Shown here one piece after another: positions 27,192 through 36,256 of a DNA stretch of 64,000 nucleotides. The stretch lies in assembly GCA_024278835.1 (NCBI GenBank), contig JAJRSK010000033.1:99809-163808 (forward strand). Direction: 5' to 3'. Position 1 is the stretch's first letter. Each line of letters begins with the position of its first letter. This DNA comes from Campylobacterales bacterium (GTDB lineage Bacteria > Campylobacterota > Campylobacteria > Campylobacterales > QNZT01). Below the pieces are notes generated by a model. It was not told the origin of the DNA. It did no database searches and saw only the letters and a program-made list of their open reading frames with translations. The position numbers and the translations under genes were made by a program.

Positions 27192-28589
27192 TCATTTACT
27201 TTTTTTCTTTCTCTGTTCCTGTAGATTTTTTCTTTTTTCTTCTAATCTTGCTTTGAGCTTATTAATTTTATTGATTTCTTTCTCTTCTAGTGAGATATGG
27301 ATATTATCTATCTCTTCTCCTATCTTCACAGAGAGCATCTCCGACTTTTTCATCGCCAGAATTTGTGAAGAAAAGATACTTCTATGCCCAGAAATCAAAA
27401 AACTTATCACCGCACCAAGCGCCGCATAGTGGGCGATATCGATACCAAAAAGTTCTACTGCCATAATAGTAGAGGCAATAGGTGTATTGGTGGTTGCAGA
27501 AAGCACGCTGACAAAGCCAAGTGCTGCAAACATCGAGATATGTTCAGGAGAGATAATTCCTCCTATAAAATTACCGCTTGTGGCACCGATATAAAAGATA
27601 GGCGTTATAATCCCACCACTGGCACCCGAGCCCAAAGAAAGCGAAGTAAAAAGTGTTTTAAGTAAAAAAGTATACCAATGTATATCTTCGTAATTATCGT
27701 CATAAGGACTAAGGGCATTAGAAATAGTATCTAACCCTAAACCAATATATTCTTTACCAAATACAAGTGTCAACACAAGCAACAAAACGCCACCCATAAA
27801 TGCTTTTAGATATATATTTAGTTTGATAGACTTAATGAAATGTGCCATTTGAGATACCGTCGTGATGACAAAATCTGAAATCATACCAAATAGAACAGCG
27901 GCAAACACCACTTTTAAAATAAGTAACAAGTCTAGTGAAATATTTTGATAAAAATGCATCGGATAGTAGGTATAACTAGCCCCTAAAAGTTGCGCCGTAG
28001 TGAAGGCAGCAAAACCAGAAATAAAAGAGGGTAGGAGAACATCATACATGATAACGCCTATTATCAGCACTTCCACTCCAAAGATAGCACCGGCAATTGG
28101 TGTACCAAAAACAGTTGCAAAACCAGCACTTATCCCACAAATAACCAACTTCTTTCTATCTTTTTTTGAGAATTTAAAAATAGAAGAAAATAGTGAAGCA
28201 ACTCCTGCACCTATCTGTGCACCTGGTCCCTCTTTTCCTACAGATGCACCCGAAAAGATACTCAACACCGTGGCAAGTAATTTAATAGGAATCACGCTTA
28301 TATCGATTTTCCCATTATTTTTATGCACCGCTTCTATCACTTTTTCTGTGCCATGACCTTCTGCAGTCGGTGCAAATGTTTTTACAAGCCAGACTGTCAA
28401 CACAAGTGCAACAGGAAGTAGATAATAATACTCAAATGGTAAGAGAGAACGACTTTCTTCAGCAGATGCTAATATTTTTAAAAATACTGTCACCGTACCA
28501 CCAATGATAACACCGATGAAAGAGGAGAGTACTACCCATTTAAAAACACTAAAAAAAATGGCAGTCTGCTCTGTAAAATGCTCTTTCAT
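27192..28589 (-). CDS. ClC-family chloride channel/transporter
   Basis: 465-residue membrane protein with 10 or more hydrophobic segments. ClC motifs are GKEGPGAQIGAGVAS with the gating Glu (about residue 120) and GSGASGGIITPIFYIG. The usual GSGIP ion-coordination motif is replaced by GHGTEKV, which places it in a divergent ClC subgroup. A basic coiled tail (last 40 residues, KARLEEKRKNLQEQ) replaces CBS domains. Whether it is a channel or an H+ exchanger cannot be read directly. Divergent from recO. Confidence 0.85.
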   Translation of the reverse strand: MKEHFTEQTAIFFSVFKWVVLSSFIGVIIGGTVTVFLKILASAEESRSLLPFEYYYLLPVALVLTVWLVKTFAPTAEGHGTEKVIEAVHKNNGKIDISVIPIKLLATVLSIFSGASVGKEGPGAQIGAGVASLFSSIFKFSKKDRKKLVICGISAGFATVFGTPIAGAIFGVEVLIIGVIMYDVLLPSFISGFAAFTTAQLLGASYTYYPMHFYQNISLDLLLILKVVFAAVLFGMISDFVITTVSQMAHFIKSIKLNIYLKAFMGGVLLLVLTLVFGKEYIGLGLDTISNALSPYDDNYEDIHWYTFLLKTLFTSLSLGSGASGGIITPIFYIGATSGNFIGGIISPEHISMFAALGFVSVLSATTNTPIASTIMAVELFGIDIAHYAALGAVISFLISGHRSIFSSQILAMKKSEMLSVKIGEEIDNIHISLEEKEINKINKLKARLEEKRKNLQEQRKKKSK

Positions 28590-28653
28590 ATTCTCTTTTC
28601 TTTTTCCATTATTATGACATAGATGGGATAAGATACCGCCCTTATCCTCTTAA

Positions 28654-28663
28654 TATCATGATA
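28654..28663. repeat. TATCATGATA copy between clc and recO
   Basis: Exact motif in the 100-base divergent gap, 26 bases before the recO start; could overlap promoter elements of either gene. Confidence 0.55.
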
Positions 28664-28689
28664 AAAGCCACTCCCTGCTAAAATACCTC

Positions 28690-29307
28690 ATGCAAGGCTA
28701 TATCCTAAACATCAACAAAGTCAAAGACGAAGACCTCATCGTCACTATCCTAACAGAGAATAAACTCAAAACCCTTTACCGTTTTTATGGCGCACGCCAT
28801 GCTAACATCAACTTAGGATACAAGATAGACTTTGAAGCAGTAGCTTCTGCCAAGTCCACTATCTCTATGCTACGTGAAGTCTTACCTCTCTCAGCCAAAT
28901 GGATGTTACAAAGTAACCGTTTTTTTATTTGGCAACAGTTTATAAAGTTGATGTTTAGACACTTAAAAGATGTGAGCGATTTAGATCCCTTTTACTTTTA
29001 TCTGCTAGAAGAAACTTCTATTATGATAGAGAGACAAAATCCCCAACGTGTCATGATAGAATCTTATTTGGAACTTTTAGCATATGAGGGACGGCTTCAT
29101 GATGATTTTCACTGTTTTATCTGTGATGAAGCAGTGGTGGATAGTGTCGTACTCGCTAGGAGTTTTTTACCAGCGCATCAATCTTGTGTCTTTGGTGAGT
29201 TGCTGGATAAAAAAAAGATAGAAACACTCTTTGAAAGTAAATCTACCCTTTATCTTGAAGATGATGAAGTGACCCACCTATGGCAACTTTTGCAAGAAGG
29301 GTTTTAG
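28690..29307 (+). CDS. recO: DNA recombination protein RecO (epsilon type)
   Basis: Annealing/RecA-loading mediator. MQGYILNINKVKDEDLIVTILTENK is an OB-fold start like that of campylobacterial RecO, and the protein has the short length (205 residues) of that group. A CFIC pair near residue 143 lacks the second zinc pair of longer RecO proteins. The ATG follows an AT-rich leader with no strong ribosome site. Convergent with dnaE. Confidence 0.8.
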   Translation: MQGYILNINKVKDEDLIVTILTENKLKTLYRFYGARHANINLGYKIDFEAVASAKSTISMLREVLPLSAKWMLQSNRFFIWQQFIKLMFRHLKDVSDLDPFYFYLLEETSIMIERQNPQRVMIESYLELLAYEGRLHDDFHCFICDEAVVDSVVLARSFLPAHQSCVFGELLDKKKIETLFESKSTLYLEDDEVTHLWQLLQEGF

Positions 29308-29308
29308 A

Positions 29309-29320
29309 CTATCATGATAG
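29309..29320. terminator. CTATCATGATAG palindrome between convergent recO and dnaE
   Basis: A 12-base palindrome begins 2 bases past the recO stop and ends 5 bases before the dnaE stop, filling most of the 18-base gap. Because it is symmetrical it could act on both transcripts; no U-run is present, so the terminator call is weak. Confidence 0.4.
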
Positions 29321-29325
29321 CTGAC

Positions 29326-32300
29326 TTAAACCGCCACCTTCAAACTTGTTACCTTCTCCAACTCCTCGACGATGGCATCACTGACTCTGATATTTGACTC
29401 TATCACCACATCTTGTAGTTTTGAAGAGATGATAAGCTTTAACGGTCTTCTTCCTGGGTATTTTTGTACTAAATGATGTAGTTCATCTAATGTTGTTGTA
29501 TCATCTTTAAGCTCCACCTTCACAAATATCGGCGTAAGTGGTTTTTCAGGAATAATCTCTTTTTTTATCTCTACCTTCTCTTTTTTGGCATCATCAAGTT
29601 CAACGATTTTATTGACCCGTATATTGGTTCCTCTATCATCTTTACTAACAGTAACTTTAAACGCAACAGGTTGATTTAAGTCCATCATCTGAAGTTGAAT
29701 CATCATCTTTTCAAAAATCATCATCTCGATATTGCCATGTAAATCCATAAGATTCACAATACCAAATTTATTACCCTTTTTAGAGATTTTCTGCACGACT
29801 TCTTCTACCTTGCCAATAAAGAGTGTTTTACTTCCATCAGCAAGGGTATCTATCTCACTTGAAAGTGTATGTGGCAAAGCATTTATCTGTTCTCTAAAGT
29901 CATCTAAAGGATGCCCCGAAACATAAAACCCAAGCGTCTCTTTTTCTAGTTGCAAAATAGTTTTAGCATCATACTCTTCCCCATTTTCCAGTTCGATATT
30001 CACAGACATCATCTCTTCACTATCACCAAAAAGAGAGTTTTCCGCCATCTTTTGCGCACGTGCGGCATCCGCACCTGCAGCTACTATCTTTTCGATGTTA
30101 TCGAGCAAAGTACGACGAGAATAACCAAAACTATCCATCGCCCCAGACTTGATAAGTGCTTCTAAAACCCGTTTGTTCACCTTCCCCGTGTCGATACGCG
30201 CGATAAAGTCATTTAAATCAGTAAAAGGCTTCTCATCCCTTGCTTCTATCAAACTTTCAATCGCTTTAGAACCCACACCCTTAATCGCACCCAAGCCAAA
30301 AAGAATCGCTTGTTCCTCCCCTGACTCTTTTGGTGCAAATGCTATCAAACTCTCTGTCGCAGATGGTGGTCTCAAGGTGATCCCCAGACGCTTCACCTCA
30401 TCTACATACTTCACAACCTTATCGGTATTATCCGCTTCACTTGTCAAAAGTGCAGACATGAACTCTTTTGGGTAGTAGGCTTTTAGATAAGAAGTTTCAA
30501 AAGTAATCATCGCATAAGCAGCTGAGTGGGATTTATTGAATCCGTATCCAGCAAACTTCACAATCAAGTCAAAAAGTTCTTCTGATTTTTTTCTGTCAAA
30601 CCCTTTTTTAACAGCTCCATCTGCAAACTCACCTTTGAGTTTATCCATCTCTTCTTTGATTTTCTTACCCATCGCACGACGTACAACATCCGCCCCACCT
30701 AGTGAAAATCCACCGATGGTTTGTACAATCTGCATAACTTGTTCTTGATAGACGATAACCCCATAGGTAGGTTTCAGGATTGGTTCTAGTTCCGGAAAAT
30801 CATAGATGATAGTCTGTCTTCCATGCTTTCTCTCGATAAAGTCATCAAGCATCCCTGACTCCATAGGTCCCGGACGATAAAGTGCAAGAACGGCAATTAA
30901 ATCTTCAAAGTTAGTCGGTGCTAATCGTTCATTTAGACTCTGCATACCACTTGACTCTATCTGAAATAAACCAACTGTCGCCCCACTCTGAATCAACTTA
31001 TAAATCTCAGGGTCATCAAAATCAATCTCATTAAAGTTGATATCTTTGTTATATCGCGCTTTGATGAGTTTAAAGGCATCATCCAAAACTGTCAGCGTTT
31101 TAAGTCCTAAAAAGTCAAACTTGATTAAATCTACATCTTCTAAATACTTTAAAGAGTACTGGGTTACATACGAATCATCTTTGGTAGATTTATAAAGAGG
31201 GGCTTTGTGCCATAACTCTTCATTACTCATCACTACCCCCGCGGCATGTGTTCCTGAGTTTCTATTTAATCCTTCTAACGCTAGAGAAAATTCCCAAACG
31301 CGTTTTGCCTGGGCATTGGACTCAATAAGCTCTTTTATCTTTGGTTCTTTTTTGTAAGACTCTTCCAGATTGATACCTAGTTCATCAGGGATAAGTTTTG
31401 CCATCTTGTATGCTTCGGCATACGGCATTGCCATCACACGTGCCACATCACGAATCACCCCTTTAGCCAGCAACTTACCAAAGGTAATCACCTGAGCCAC
31501 GTTGTTTCGTCCATATTTATCGACCACGTAGTCTATAATCTCACCTCGTCTTTTTTGACAAAAATCGATATCGATATCTGGCATACTCACCCGTTCAGGA
31601 TTGAGAAATCGCTCAAAAAGCAAGTCATACTTCATAGGATCAATATCCGTAATTTCTAGTGAAAATGCGACCAATGACCCTGCGGCTGAACCACGTCCAG
31701 GGCCTACAGGAACCCCTCTTCTTTTGGACTCAGCGATAAATTCCCAAACGATAAGCATATACCCAGGAAAGTTCATGGTATTGATGATATTCATCTCAAA
31801 ATCTAAACGCTTTTTATACTCTTCATGGCGCTCTTTTGGTACAAATTTTAATCTTTTTTCAAGCCCTTCTTTGCACTTGTAAACAAAATAATCTGCATCA
31901 TTACCAAGTTCTGGCACACCATCAGCTGTTGCAAACTCTTGTACGAACTTAAAATTTGGAGGGGTGGGATCGCCTAGTTTAATCTCCAAGTTACACTTAT
32001 CTACTATCTCTTGGGTGTTTTCTATCGCTTCGGGCATATCTGCAAAAAGTGCTTGCATCTCTTCAGGAGATTTGACAAAAAATTCATGTACAGAGTGACG
32101 CAGACGGTTAGGATCATCAAACTCCTTATTCATCGCGATACACATGAAGGCTTCATGGGACTCTGCATAGCGTTGTTCTAGATAGTGCGTATCATTGGTC
32201 GCAATGATTTTGATACCTGTCTCTTGTGCCACTTGAATAATTTGCTCATCGATGGAGAGTTGATCACCAATGCCATGTCGCATAATTTCAAGATAAAAAT

Positions 32301-32832
32301 CATCTCCAAAAATCTCTTTATATTCTAATGCCACTTCTACTGCTCTCTCATAACCCTTAGCCCCATTTTTAACATTTCTCTCACTAAGATTAAGGTGCCA
32401 ATTGACTTCACCTTGTAGACAAGCAGAAGAGCAGATGAGTCCTTCAGAGTTTTCAATTAAAAGTTTTTTATTGATACGTGGATAGTAGTAAAAACCATTG
32501 ATATAACTTTGAGAGGAGAGAAACATTAAGTTCTTATATCCTATCTCATTTTTAGCATACAAACAGAGATGAAAACGCTGTCTAGTACTCTTATCTCCCA
32601 AATCATCTTGGTTATGGATATAAGCTTCCATGCCAATGATGGGCTTGATTCCCTCTTTCCTCATCGTCACATAAAAATCAATCGCACCAAACATGTTTCC
32701 ATGATCTGTCATCGCCACAGAATTCATCCCTAATTTTTTAACTTTTTTCGCTAATTCTTTTATCTTGTTTGCCCCATCCAACAAGGAGTATTCCGTGTGT
32801 AGGTGCAGATGTGTAAAGTTAGTTTTGCTCAT
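29326..32832 (-). CDS. dnaE: DNA polymerase III alpha subunit
   Basis: Replicative polymerase, 1168 residues. The PHP domain starts THLHLHTEYSLLDGANKI. Catalytic Asp residues are in GPGRGSAAGSLVAFSLEITDIDP and PDIDIDFCQ. Later segments include YRPGPMESGMLDDFIERKHG and GYGFNKSHSAAYA. An OB fold lies near residue 990-1070. The ribosome site GGGG is 6 bases upstream of the ATG and touches a CTATCATGATAG palindrome. Confidence 0.95.
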   Translation of the reverse strand: MSKTNFTHLHLHTEYSLLDGANKIKELAKKVKKLGMNSVAMTDHGNMFGAIDFYVTMRKEGIKPIIGMEAYIHNQDDLGDKSTRQRFHLCLYAKNEIGYKNLMFLSSQSYINGFYYYPRINKKLLIENSEGLICSSACLQGEVNWHLNLSERNVKNGAKGYERAVEVALEYKEIFGDDFYLEIMRHGIGDQLSIDEQIIQVAQETGIKIIATNDTHYLEQRYAESHEAFMCIAMNKEFDDPNRLRHSVHEFFVKSPEEMQALFADMPEAIENTQEIVDKCNLEIKLGDPTPPNFKFVQEFATADGVPELGNDADYFVYKCKEGLEKRLKFVPKERHEEYKKRLDFEMNIINTMNFPGYMLIVWEFIAESKRRGVPVGPGRGSAAGSLVAFSLEITDIDPMKYDLLFERFLNPERVSMPDIDIDFCQKRRGEIIDYVVDKYGRNNVAQVITFGKLLAKGVIRDVARVMAMPYAEAYKMAKLIPDELGINLEESYKKEPKIKELIESNAQAKRVWEFSLALEGLNRNSGTHAAGVVMSNEELWHKAPLYKSTKDDSYVTQYSLKYLEDVDLIKFDFLGLKTLTVLDDAFKLIKARYNKDINFNEIDFDDPEIYKLIQSGATVGLFQIESSGMQSLNERLAPTNFEDLIAVLALYRPGPMESGMLDDFIERKHGRQTIIYDFPELEPILKPTYGVIVYQEQVMQIVQTIGGFSLGGADVVRRAMGKKIKEEMDKLKGEFADGAVKKGFDRKKSEELFDLIVKFAGYGFNKSHSAAYAMITFETSYLKAYYPKEFMSALLTSEADNTDKVVKYVDEVKRLGITLRPPSATESLIAFAPKESGEEQAILFGLGAIKGVGSKAIESLIEARDEKPFTDLNDFIARIDTGKVNKRVLEALIKSGAMDSFGYSRRTLLDNIEKIVAAGADAARAQKMAENSLFGDSEEMMSVNIELENGEEYDAKTILQLEKETLGFYVSGHPLDDFREQINALPHTLSSEIDTLADGSKTLFIGKVEEVVQKISKKGNKFGIVNLMDLHGNIEMMIFEKMMIQLQMMDLNQPVAFKVTVSKDDRGTNIRVNKIVELDDAKKEKVEIKKEIIPEKPLTPIFVKVELKDDTTTLDELHHLVQKYPGRRPLKLIISSKLQDVVIESNIRVSDAIVEELEKVTSLKVAV

Positions 32833-32841
32833 TGTATTCCC

Positions 32842-32853
32842 CTATCATGATAG
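32842..32853. repeat. CTATCATGATAG palindrome abutting the dnaE ribosome site
   Basis: On the dnaE strand the palindrome runs directly into GGGAATACAATG. Hairpin formation would stack against the Shine-Dalgarno. It also lies in the divergent dnaE/GGDEF promoter region. Confidence 0.55.
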
Positions 32854-32938
32854 TATGTTACAAAAATGCTCCTTGGCATTTTATTTTATTTGAAATTAGT
32901 CGATATAGGAAAAAGAAACTTAATAATTAGGACAATGA

Positions 32939-35311
32939 ATGTTTACAAAACTTGGTATTATCTCTAAAGGTTCTGATGCACAACTGATAGAGTCACTCAT
33001 CCTTCACTTCCCTCTACCCATGTTTTATAAAAGTAGTGATACCAATGCCTTCATCACAAACCAAGCATTTGATGAAGTCGCAGGAAGTCATAAAAAGAAA
33101 ATCCTTGATTCTCTCTCACAAATCCAAGTTATACATAACACTAAATTTGAACTAAAACTAACAAACGATATTGGAAAAGAGATAGATACCGTTACCTACA
33201 TCTCAGAAGTAGATGACGGCACACTAGGTGTCATTGTTGACATCTCAGATCAAATCAAAGCTAAAAAATCCATCAATGCCTTAAAAGAGCGTTATGAAAC
33301 AGCCACCAAAGGTTCACATGAAGGTCTTTGGGAATGGGATATCAAAAGTGGAGAAGTTTTTTATTCTAATAAATTTAGAGAAATAATAGGCTTGATACAT
33401 AAGAGTGCCGAAGCAAAGATAGAGACATGGATTGGCAGGATAGACCCACGAGACAAAGCCTCCGTTGTTAAAAAACTTGAAGCTTATCTCAATGCTCAAG
33501 CAGATACCTTTTTAGCAGAACACAGAATCATTATAAATGGAGAAACCAGATGGATGTCCATCAGCGGTAAAGTTTCACTCGATAAGAAAAACCGACCTTC
33601 TAAACTAACTGGTTTTATCTCTGATATCACCGCGAGAAAAGAGGCACAATTAGCACTTAAAAGCAGTGAAGAACAATTTTCACTCTTTATGCAAAATCTA
33701 CCTGCTGGTGCTTTTATCAAAGATGAACAAGGTACCTTTGTCTTTGCAAATGACTATCTCAATAGATTTTTTGGGAAAGAGAGCCTTGTGAATATGAACT
33801 TTACAGATATCTTACCTAGTGAAAGCGCCAAAAGTATCCAAGAAAAAGACCAAAAAACCTTACAATTAGGGGCAGACACTAGCGAAGAGAAGTTAAAAGA
33901 TATCGCAGGAAACGAAAAATACTTCCAAACACATAAATTTATTATCAATAAGGATAATAAACGCTATATCGGAGGTATCTACTCTGATATCACCGAACAA
34001 AAAAAGACACAAACCAAACTCAATATCCTCGCACATTATGATTTACTGACTAACTTACCAAACAGAATGATGTTTCAAGAGAGTCTGAAAAATATGATTT
34101 CCAAAGCAAACAGAAACAAGAGTAAAATTGCACTTATGTTTATCGATCTTGATAACTTCAAAATGATCAATGATACCTTGGGGCATGATTATGGAGATTT
34201 ACTCCTTCAAGAAGTCGCTGCAAGATTAAAGAAAATCCTACGTGCGGAAGATGTTGTCTCAAGATTAGGAGGGGATGAATTTACCGTTATATTGGATGAT
34301 GTGAAGGATACAGCTTACCCTTCTATCGTTGCACAAAAGATTATCGATACGCTCTCTCAACCTATCAGATTGAAAGATGAGATGGGCTATATAGGCGCTA
34401 GTATCGGTATCTCTATCTTTCCAGACGATACAGATAGTATGGAGCAACTCATCAAAAATTCAGATTTAGCCATGTACCGTTCAAAAAATGAGGGTAAAAA
34501 TGTTTATCGATATTTCACAGAAGATATGAACGCAGACGCTTCTGAAAAACTAGAACTAACCAATGATTTAAGAATGGCAATTGAACATGAGCAATTAACA
34601 CTCTATTATCAACCAATCGTCGATACCAAGACCAATAAACTATCATCATTTGAAGCACTAGTAAGGTGGAATCATCCAAAATATGGACTTGTGACACCTG
34701 ATAACTTTATCACCCTAGCCGAAGAGGGTGGATTTATGGTAAAGGTAGGTAAATTTGTCATCCAAAAAGCCTGTGCCCAGATAAAAATCATGCAAGATGC
34801 GGGCTTAAATGCAAAGGTCGCTGTCAATATATCATCAAAGCAATTGACACAAAACCATCTCGAACAAACCGTAAAAAATATCGTCACCGAAAGTGGTATC
34901 AATCCACATCTATTGGAACTTGAAGTAACAGAAAGTTTTTTGATGGAAAATATAGAACAAGTAGAAAAAGTAATTTCAAATTTAAAAGAGTTTGGCATAA
35001 GCACGGCTATTGACGATTTTGGCACAGGATATTCTTCTCTAGCACGCCTTAAAAAACTATCTATTTCAAAACTTAAAATAGATAAATCATTTATCGATGA
35101 TATACCACATGATGAAGATGATATGGTTATCACCGAGATGATTATCACTTTAGCAAAACAGTTGAACCTTGATATCGTAGCAGAAGGTGTTGAAACCGAA
35201 GCACAGGTAGCATTTCTAAAAGAGAAAGGATGTCACTTGATGCAAGGATACCTCTTCTCAGAAGCGATACCAGAAAAAGACATCAATGAGTTTATCAAAG
35301 CCTCTGTTTAA
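32939..35311 (+). CDS. PAS-GGDEF-EAL cyclic-di-GMP protein
   Basis: 790-residue soluble protein. Three PAS-type regions are present (about 10-100, 115-240 with a PAC tail ending in DITARKEAQ, and 245-355 ending in DITEQKKTQ). The cyclase domain has RLGGDEF and the inhibitory RAED site five residues before it. The EAL domain has SSFEALVRWNHP, VNISSKQL, ELEVTESFL, DDFGTGYSSL, LKIDKSFID and AEGVETEA. Both halves retain catalytic residues, so it may make and degrade c-di-GMP. No membrane segment; input through PAS. AGGA 8 bases upstream supports the start. Confidence 0.93.
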   Translation: MFTKLGIISKGSDAQLIESLILHFPLPMFYKSSDTNAFITNQAFDEVAGSHKKKILDSLSQIQVIHNTKFELKLTNDIGKEIDTVTYISEVDDGTLGVIVDISDQIKAKKSINALKERYETATKGSHEGLWEWDIKSGEVFYSNKFREIIGLIHKSAEAKIETWIGRIDPRDKASVVKKLEAYLNAQADTFLAEHRIIINGETRWMSISGKVSLDKKNRPSKLTGFISDITARKEAQLALKSSEEQFSLFMQNLPAGAFIKDEQGTFVFANDYLNRFFGKESLVNMNFTDILPSESAKSIQEKDQKTLQLGADTSEEKLKDIAGNEKYFQTHKFIINKDNKRYIGGIYSDITEQKKTQTKLNILAHYDLLTNLPNRMMFQESLKNMISKANRNKSKIALMFIDLDNFKMINDTLGHDYGDLLLQEVAARLKKILRAEDVVSRLGGDEFTVILDDVKDTAYPSIVAQKIIDTLSQPIRLKDEMGYIGASIGISIFPDDTDSMEQLIKNSDLAMYRSKNEGKNVYRYFTEDMNADASEKLELTNDLRMAIEHEQLTLYYQPIVDTKTNKLSSFEALVRWNHPKYGLVTPDNFITLAEEGGFMVKVGKFVIQKACAQIKIMQDAGLNAKVAVNISSKQLTQNHLEQTVKNIVTESGINPHLLELEVTESFLMENIEQVEKVISNLKEFGISTAIDDFGTGYSSLARLKKLSISKLKIDKSFIDDIPHDEDDMVITEMIITLAKQLNLDIVAEGVETEAQVAFLKEKGCHLMQGYLFSEAIPEKDINEFIKASV

Positions 35312-35330
35312 GCTATCATGATAGAAGCTT
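35310..35330. terminator. Hairpin with TATCATGATA core between convergent GGDEF and tyrA genes
   Basis: AAGCT at 35310-35314 and AGCTT at 35326-35330 flank the motif at 35314-35323. A TCTTATAAAAT tail follows on the forward side. It begins at the forward stop codon and ends 2 bases before the tyrA stop. Confidence 0.5.
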
Positions 35331-35332
35331 TC

Positions 35333-36175
35333 TTATAAAATCTTATGCAGTGTGGTTGCATTTTGCATCCACGCTTCCAATTCACTCCATTTTTCTTCTT
35401 GAATCATCTCTTTGGCATCGATAAGTTCTTTTTCAAAATCAGTAATCGTAATTAATAAATTTTCTCTATTTTGTCTAAAGATATCACTCCACATATGAGG
35501 TGAAGATTTAGCAATCCGACTCATATCTCGAAATCCACCCGCAGCCAAAGCCAATATACTTTTAGGGTCTTCTTGTTTTAAAACAGAATTTGCCAAGGCA
35601 TAGGAGATGGCATGAGGTAGATGTGAAATATAAGCGGCATGTAAATCATGTTCTTTGGCATCTTCCATATAAACAATATGCATTTTTAAAGCTGTAAAAA
35701 TTTCAATCGCTCTTTCTAAATGTTTTTTACCACTTTTTTGACTCTCGCACAAGACAACAGTCTGCTCTGCATACAAATCATCACAAGCAGCCTCAGGTCC
35801 AAACTTCTCTTTACCTGCCATGGGATGTGCGGCCACAAAATTTCTTCTTATATTAGTCGGTGTATGTTCAACTATTTCAGCCTTTGTACTTCCTAAATCA
35901 ATAATAGTTGTCTCTTCACCTATATCCGTAAGTGCTGCCAAAGAAGCAATCACCCCTTCAACCGGTATTGCCAAGATGATTAAATCAGATTTTTTTATCT
36001 CCTCAAAAGAGACGATTTCATCCACTAAGCCATATTTGATTGCCTCAGCACAATGTTTTTCATTGTGGTCAAAGCCCACAATGCTTACATCCTCCCTACT
36101 CTCTTTCAAAGCAAGTCCAAAAGAACCACCCATCAGACCCAAACCTACAATCGCAACTCTCATTAAATCACTCAT
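35333..36175 (-). CDS. tyrA: Prephenate dehydrogenase
   Basis: Makes 4-hydroxyphenylpyruvate for tyrosine. The NAD motif is VAIVGLGLMGGSFGLAL at the N-terminus; VAAHPMAGKEKFGPEAA and AAYISHLPHAISYAL carry the substrate-binding His residues. 280 residues. The ATG at 36163 (MRVAIVG) is an alternative start; neither has a clear ribosome site. Divergent from bamA across 81 bases. Confidence 0.92.
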   Translation of the reverse strand: MSDLMRVAIVGLGLMGGSFGLALKESREDVSIVGFDHNEKHCAEAIKYGLVDEIVSFEEIKKSDLIILAIPVEGVIASLAALTDIGEETTIIDLGSTKAEIVEHTPTNIRRNFVAAHPMAGKEKFGPEAACDDLYAEQTVVLCESQKSGKKHLERAIEIFTALKMHIVYMEDAKEHDLHAAYISHLPHAISYALANSVLKQEDPKSILALAAGGFRDMSRIAKSSPHMWSDIFRQNRENLLITITDFEKELIDAKEMIQEEKWSELEAWMQNATTLHKIL

Positions 36176-36256
36176 TTCATTTTATTTCTATTTACTTTTC
36201 ATAAGACTAATATGCTATTATATTAGCTTATTAAAATAGAATATAAGGTTAATTAT

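Noticed and set aside
34672..35148. 158-codon reverse open frame inside the GGDEF-EAL gene
   Set aside because: Antisense to well-conserved EAL motifs; no family-like protein, no ribosome site.
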